From Nitrososphaerales archaeon (lineage in GTDB: Archaea; Thermoproteota; Nitrososphaeria; Nitrososphaerales; Gagatemarchaeaceae), in NCBI GenBank assembly GCA_014874415.1, contig JACWAI010000074.1, positions 1 to 39,868 of the forward strand: a stretch of 39,868 nucleotides of DNA, given 5' to 3'. The translations under genes were made by a program, and so were the position numbers. Below the pieces are notes generated by a model. The model did not search any database and was not told the DNA's origin. It saw nothing but the letters and a program-made list of their open reading frames with translations. This document shows, piece by piece, positions 38,191 to 39,868 of this stretch. How positions within the stretch are numbered: position 1 is the stretch's first letter; the number at the start of each line of letters is the position of its first letter.

Positions 38191-39868
38191 TCACTTCACC
38201 TGATAGTCGGCCGAGGCCCTGGGCGAGTATGCGTTCCACGCCGCTCCCTCCTGGGAGACAAGGCCGTTCCAGGCCAGGCCCAGGACGAAGTACTTCCCAT
38301 GGGAGTAGGAGAAGGTGGTGCCGACTGTCACGGAGATCGTCACCGAAACCGTCTGTCCGGCTCCGACCGTAACGTACTCCGCTCCGATGAACAGCGGGCT
38401 ACCGTGCTGGTTCAGGAACTCGAGAGAAACAAGAACCGTCTGGGATGCGCTCCCCGAGTTGGTGAGCGTGATGTTCGCGACCACCTGCTCCCCGTCGGCG
38501 AAGGTGGTCTGTGCCTGGTCGGTGCCGTTAAGGATCACAAGCCCGTCGACCGATACGGCGCTTGGGGATGAGTAGATTGTCCCAGAAGAGGTACCCGACG
38601 AGGCCCCGCCTACGTTGCTCCCCACCGTGAAGGTCGTCGAGGCGACCAGCCCCCATATGGCGGCGTTCAGCGTGTAGTTCCCGGACTGGGCGCCCTGGGG
38701 GATCTGGAAGCTAGTCTGGTACTGGCCGGTGGCGGACGTCGACACCTCGTCGAGGAAGAGCGGGGACCCGGAGGGCCCGTCTGCTTCGATCCCGATCGTC
38801 CTCCCGGCCAGCGGCTGACCTGCGGGCGTCAGCAGTGTGCCGGACACCTGGACCGGATGCCCGGGCGCGTAGCCCCTGTTGTTGGACTGGACTGAGAGTA
38901 TGGCGTGCGCCGCCGTGGGCGAAAACAGGTTGAACGAGACGGAGGCGGAGATGCCTGGGATCCCTCCTACGACCTGCCTTGCGTAGACGGTGTAGGCCCC
39001 GGACGGTAGTCCGGCGAGCTCGATGACGGCCGTCCACTGGTCGGAGCCTGGGAAGCCGACGAGTGTGGCGTTGACCGCTCCCACGTACTGGTCGTTCAGG
39101 GCAGCCTGGACGAATCCTGCAGCCTCGAGCGGGTCCCCGAGCCTGTAGGAGAAAGAGCTGGGATCGAAGGCCTGATGGACCGTGAACTGCAGCCACAGCG
39201 CGGGGGTCCCGATGAACTCCTGGGCGTCAACGGAGGCGGAGAGGAAGGCAGACCCCAGGGCAGGGTTCGTCACGTCAGCGGCCGGGACGGTCATCGTGAT
39301 CAGGCCTGGGGCGGCGGCGGTGTACGAGCCGTTGACCACATCCTGGGCCACCGTCGTTCCAGCGGTGCCTGTAGTGATCGTCCCGGCGTAGAAGAACAGC
39401 CCAGCCACCCCTGTCCCGGCGCCGGAGATCGTGACGCCGCTGGTGTACCACTCCAGCATCTCGGCGTAGTTGGTGGCCCCGCCGAACGACCACTTGATCT
39501 CCCAGTGCTCGCCCAGCGCCCCCGTCGCCGGGACCAGTATGTTGGTGAGGTCCTGCACCCGGATGTTGACGTTGAACGCCTTCTGCCCCGTGGCCAGGGT
39601 CCTGTAGTCGCTGAACCACGCCTGCAGGATGTCCAGTGAGTTCGCCTGGTTCCCTGCGTAGTCTGTCGCAGAGTTGGGCTCCCCCGTCTGGAAGTTACCG
39701 GGGGAGAGCGTGTGAGTGCCGCTCACGTCCAGGGTCGAAGTGGTGAAAGTCTGCCCAGCGGTAGGGGAGGTGATTGTCACCCCGGCCGACGGGCCTTTCG
39801 CTACTCCCGCGCACTTCACCCCGGCGGCGCCCTGGGTGCAGGTCACGAAATTGCCGATGTTGGGGGAG
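38191..39868 (-). CDS. Large secreted beta-domain protein, 5' end beyond window
   Basis: At least 556 residues, open to the right edge. A GTG at 39846 is in frame, but the frame continues upstream (...PNIGNFVTCTQGAAGVKC), so the N-terminus is probably missing. It contains serial beta-sandwich regions: 'VTITSPTAGQTFTTSTLDVSGTHTL', a large central domain, 'VQVSGTLLTPAGQPLAGRTIGIEADG' (Big/CarboxypepD-like) and a C-terminal 'QVVANITLTNSGSASQTVLVSLEFLNQHG' CARDB-like domain. There is no membrane anchor at the C-terminus. It forms a two-gene unit with the Asp-box protein and is probably part of the cell envelope or an extracellular matrix. Confidence 0.75.
   Translation of the reverse strand, partial: SPNIGNFVTCTQGAAGVKCAGVAKGPSAGVTITSPTAGQTFTTSTLDVSGTHTLSPGNFQTGEPNSATDYAGNQANSLDILQAWFSDYRTLATGQKAFNVNIRVQDLTNILVPATGALGEHWEIKWSFGGATNYAEMLEWYTSGVTISGAGTGVAGLFFYAGTITTGTAGTTVAQDVVNGSYTAAAPGLITMTVPAADVTNPALGSAFLSASVDAQEFIGTPALWLQFTVHQAFDPSSFSYRLGDPLEAAGFVQAALNDQYVGAVNATLVGFPGSDQWTAVIELAGLPSGAYTVYARQVVGGIPGISASVSFNLFSPTAAHAILSVQSNNRGYAPGHPVQVSGTLLTPAGQPLAGRTIGIEADGPSGSPLFLDEVSTSATGQYQTSFQIPQGAQSGNYTLNAAIWGLVASTTFTVGSNVGGASSGTSSGTIYSSPSAVSVDGLVILNGTDQAQTTFADGEQVVANITLTNSGSASQTVLVSLEFLNQHGSPLFIGAEYVTVGAGQTVSVTISVTVGTTFSYSHGKYFVLGLAWNGLVSQEGAAWNAYSPRASADYQVK

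Noticed and set aside
1-39868. CRISPR array, insertion sequence with transposase, or prophage
   Set aside because: No spaced direct repeats, no transposase or integrase motif and no phage structural gene were seen. Mobile content is limited to the intein and endonuclease genes.

Overview
The window reads as archaeal chromosome from the TACK/Thermoproteota side (Nitrososphaeria-like or Bathyarchaeia-like; the exact lineage cannot be fixed by eye). Evidence: A-type ATP synthase genes, transcription factor E, archaeal NAC, aTrm56, archaeal-type PheRS, TrpRS and CoaD, a DUF1512 protein, an archaeosortase, TATA-box promoters with short leaders, and stable RNA genes interrupted by bulge-helix-bulge (BHB) introns. 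The DNA is GC-rich with mostly GC-ending codons, so AT-rich islands stand out.

Layout. 1-5.7 kb: minus-strand genes for a Toprim protein, PheRS beta and alpha, TrpRS and CoaD, plus a 111-nt fold-back element at 769-879. 5.7-8.8 kb: Map, a zinc ribbon, DUF1512, a minus-strand 5S rRNA gene, a Trm112-like protein and tRNA-Trp. 8.9-15.4 kb: an archaeosortase facing a minus-strand MoxR/DUF58/DUF4129 cluster with membrane and surface proteins. 15.4-22.1 kb: AAG-type glycosylase, tRNA-Pro, an HTH/ATP-cone/NrdD-like protein, class II ribonucleotide reductase, a frameshifted HNH endonuclease and two small membrane proteins. 22.1-29 kb: ATP synthase operon atpH-F-E-A-B-D plus a 45-codon gene not found by length-limited ORF calling; AtpB carries an intein with a homing-endonuclease domain. 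29-33.2 kb: a Thr-rich surface protein, NAC, PUA protein, a membrane protein, and the overlapping run trm56-tfe-HD-Cys-rich mini-protein. 33.2-35.8 kb: a LAGLIDADG ORF, initiator tRNA-Met, a LUD protein and a Cys/Met-metabolism PLP enzyme. 35.9 kb to the edge: two large secreted proteins.

The most remarkable content is in the stable RNA genes. All four are interrupted, with nine insertions in total. The 5S rRNA gene holds a 17-nt insertion that folds into a textbook BHB; removing it restores the conserved 5S loop sequence. The initiator tRNA-Met gene has four introns (17, 15, 21 and 22 nt; D-loop, 37/38, T-stem, T-loop), tRNA-Pro(TGG) has two tiny ones (15 and 14 nt), and tRNA-Trp(CCA) has one in the D-loop and one in the anticodon loop. 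All splice sites were derived by hand folding.

Selfish elements form a second theme: an AtpB intein, a LAGLIDADG ORF ending 13 nt before initiator tRNA-Met, and a broken HNH gene at the nrdJ 3' end. AT-rich codon islands cover positions in atpA and nrdJ of the kind that inteins occupy elsewhere. A probable nucleotide-sensing regulator built on a class III reductase scaffold without the glycyl-radical tail sits directly upstream of nrdJ.
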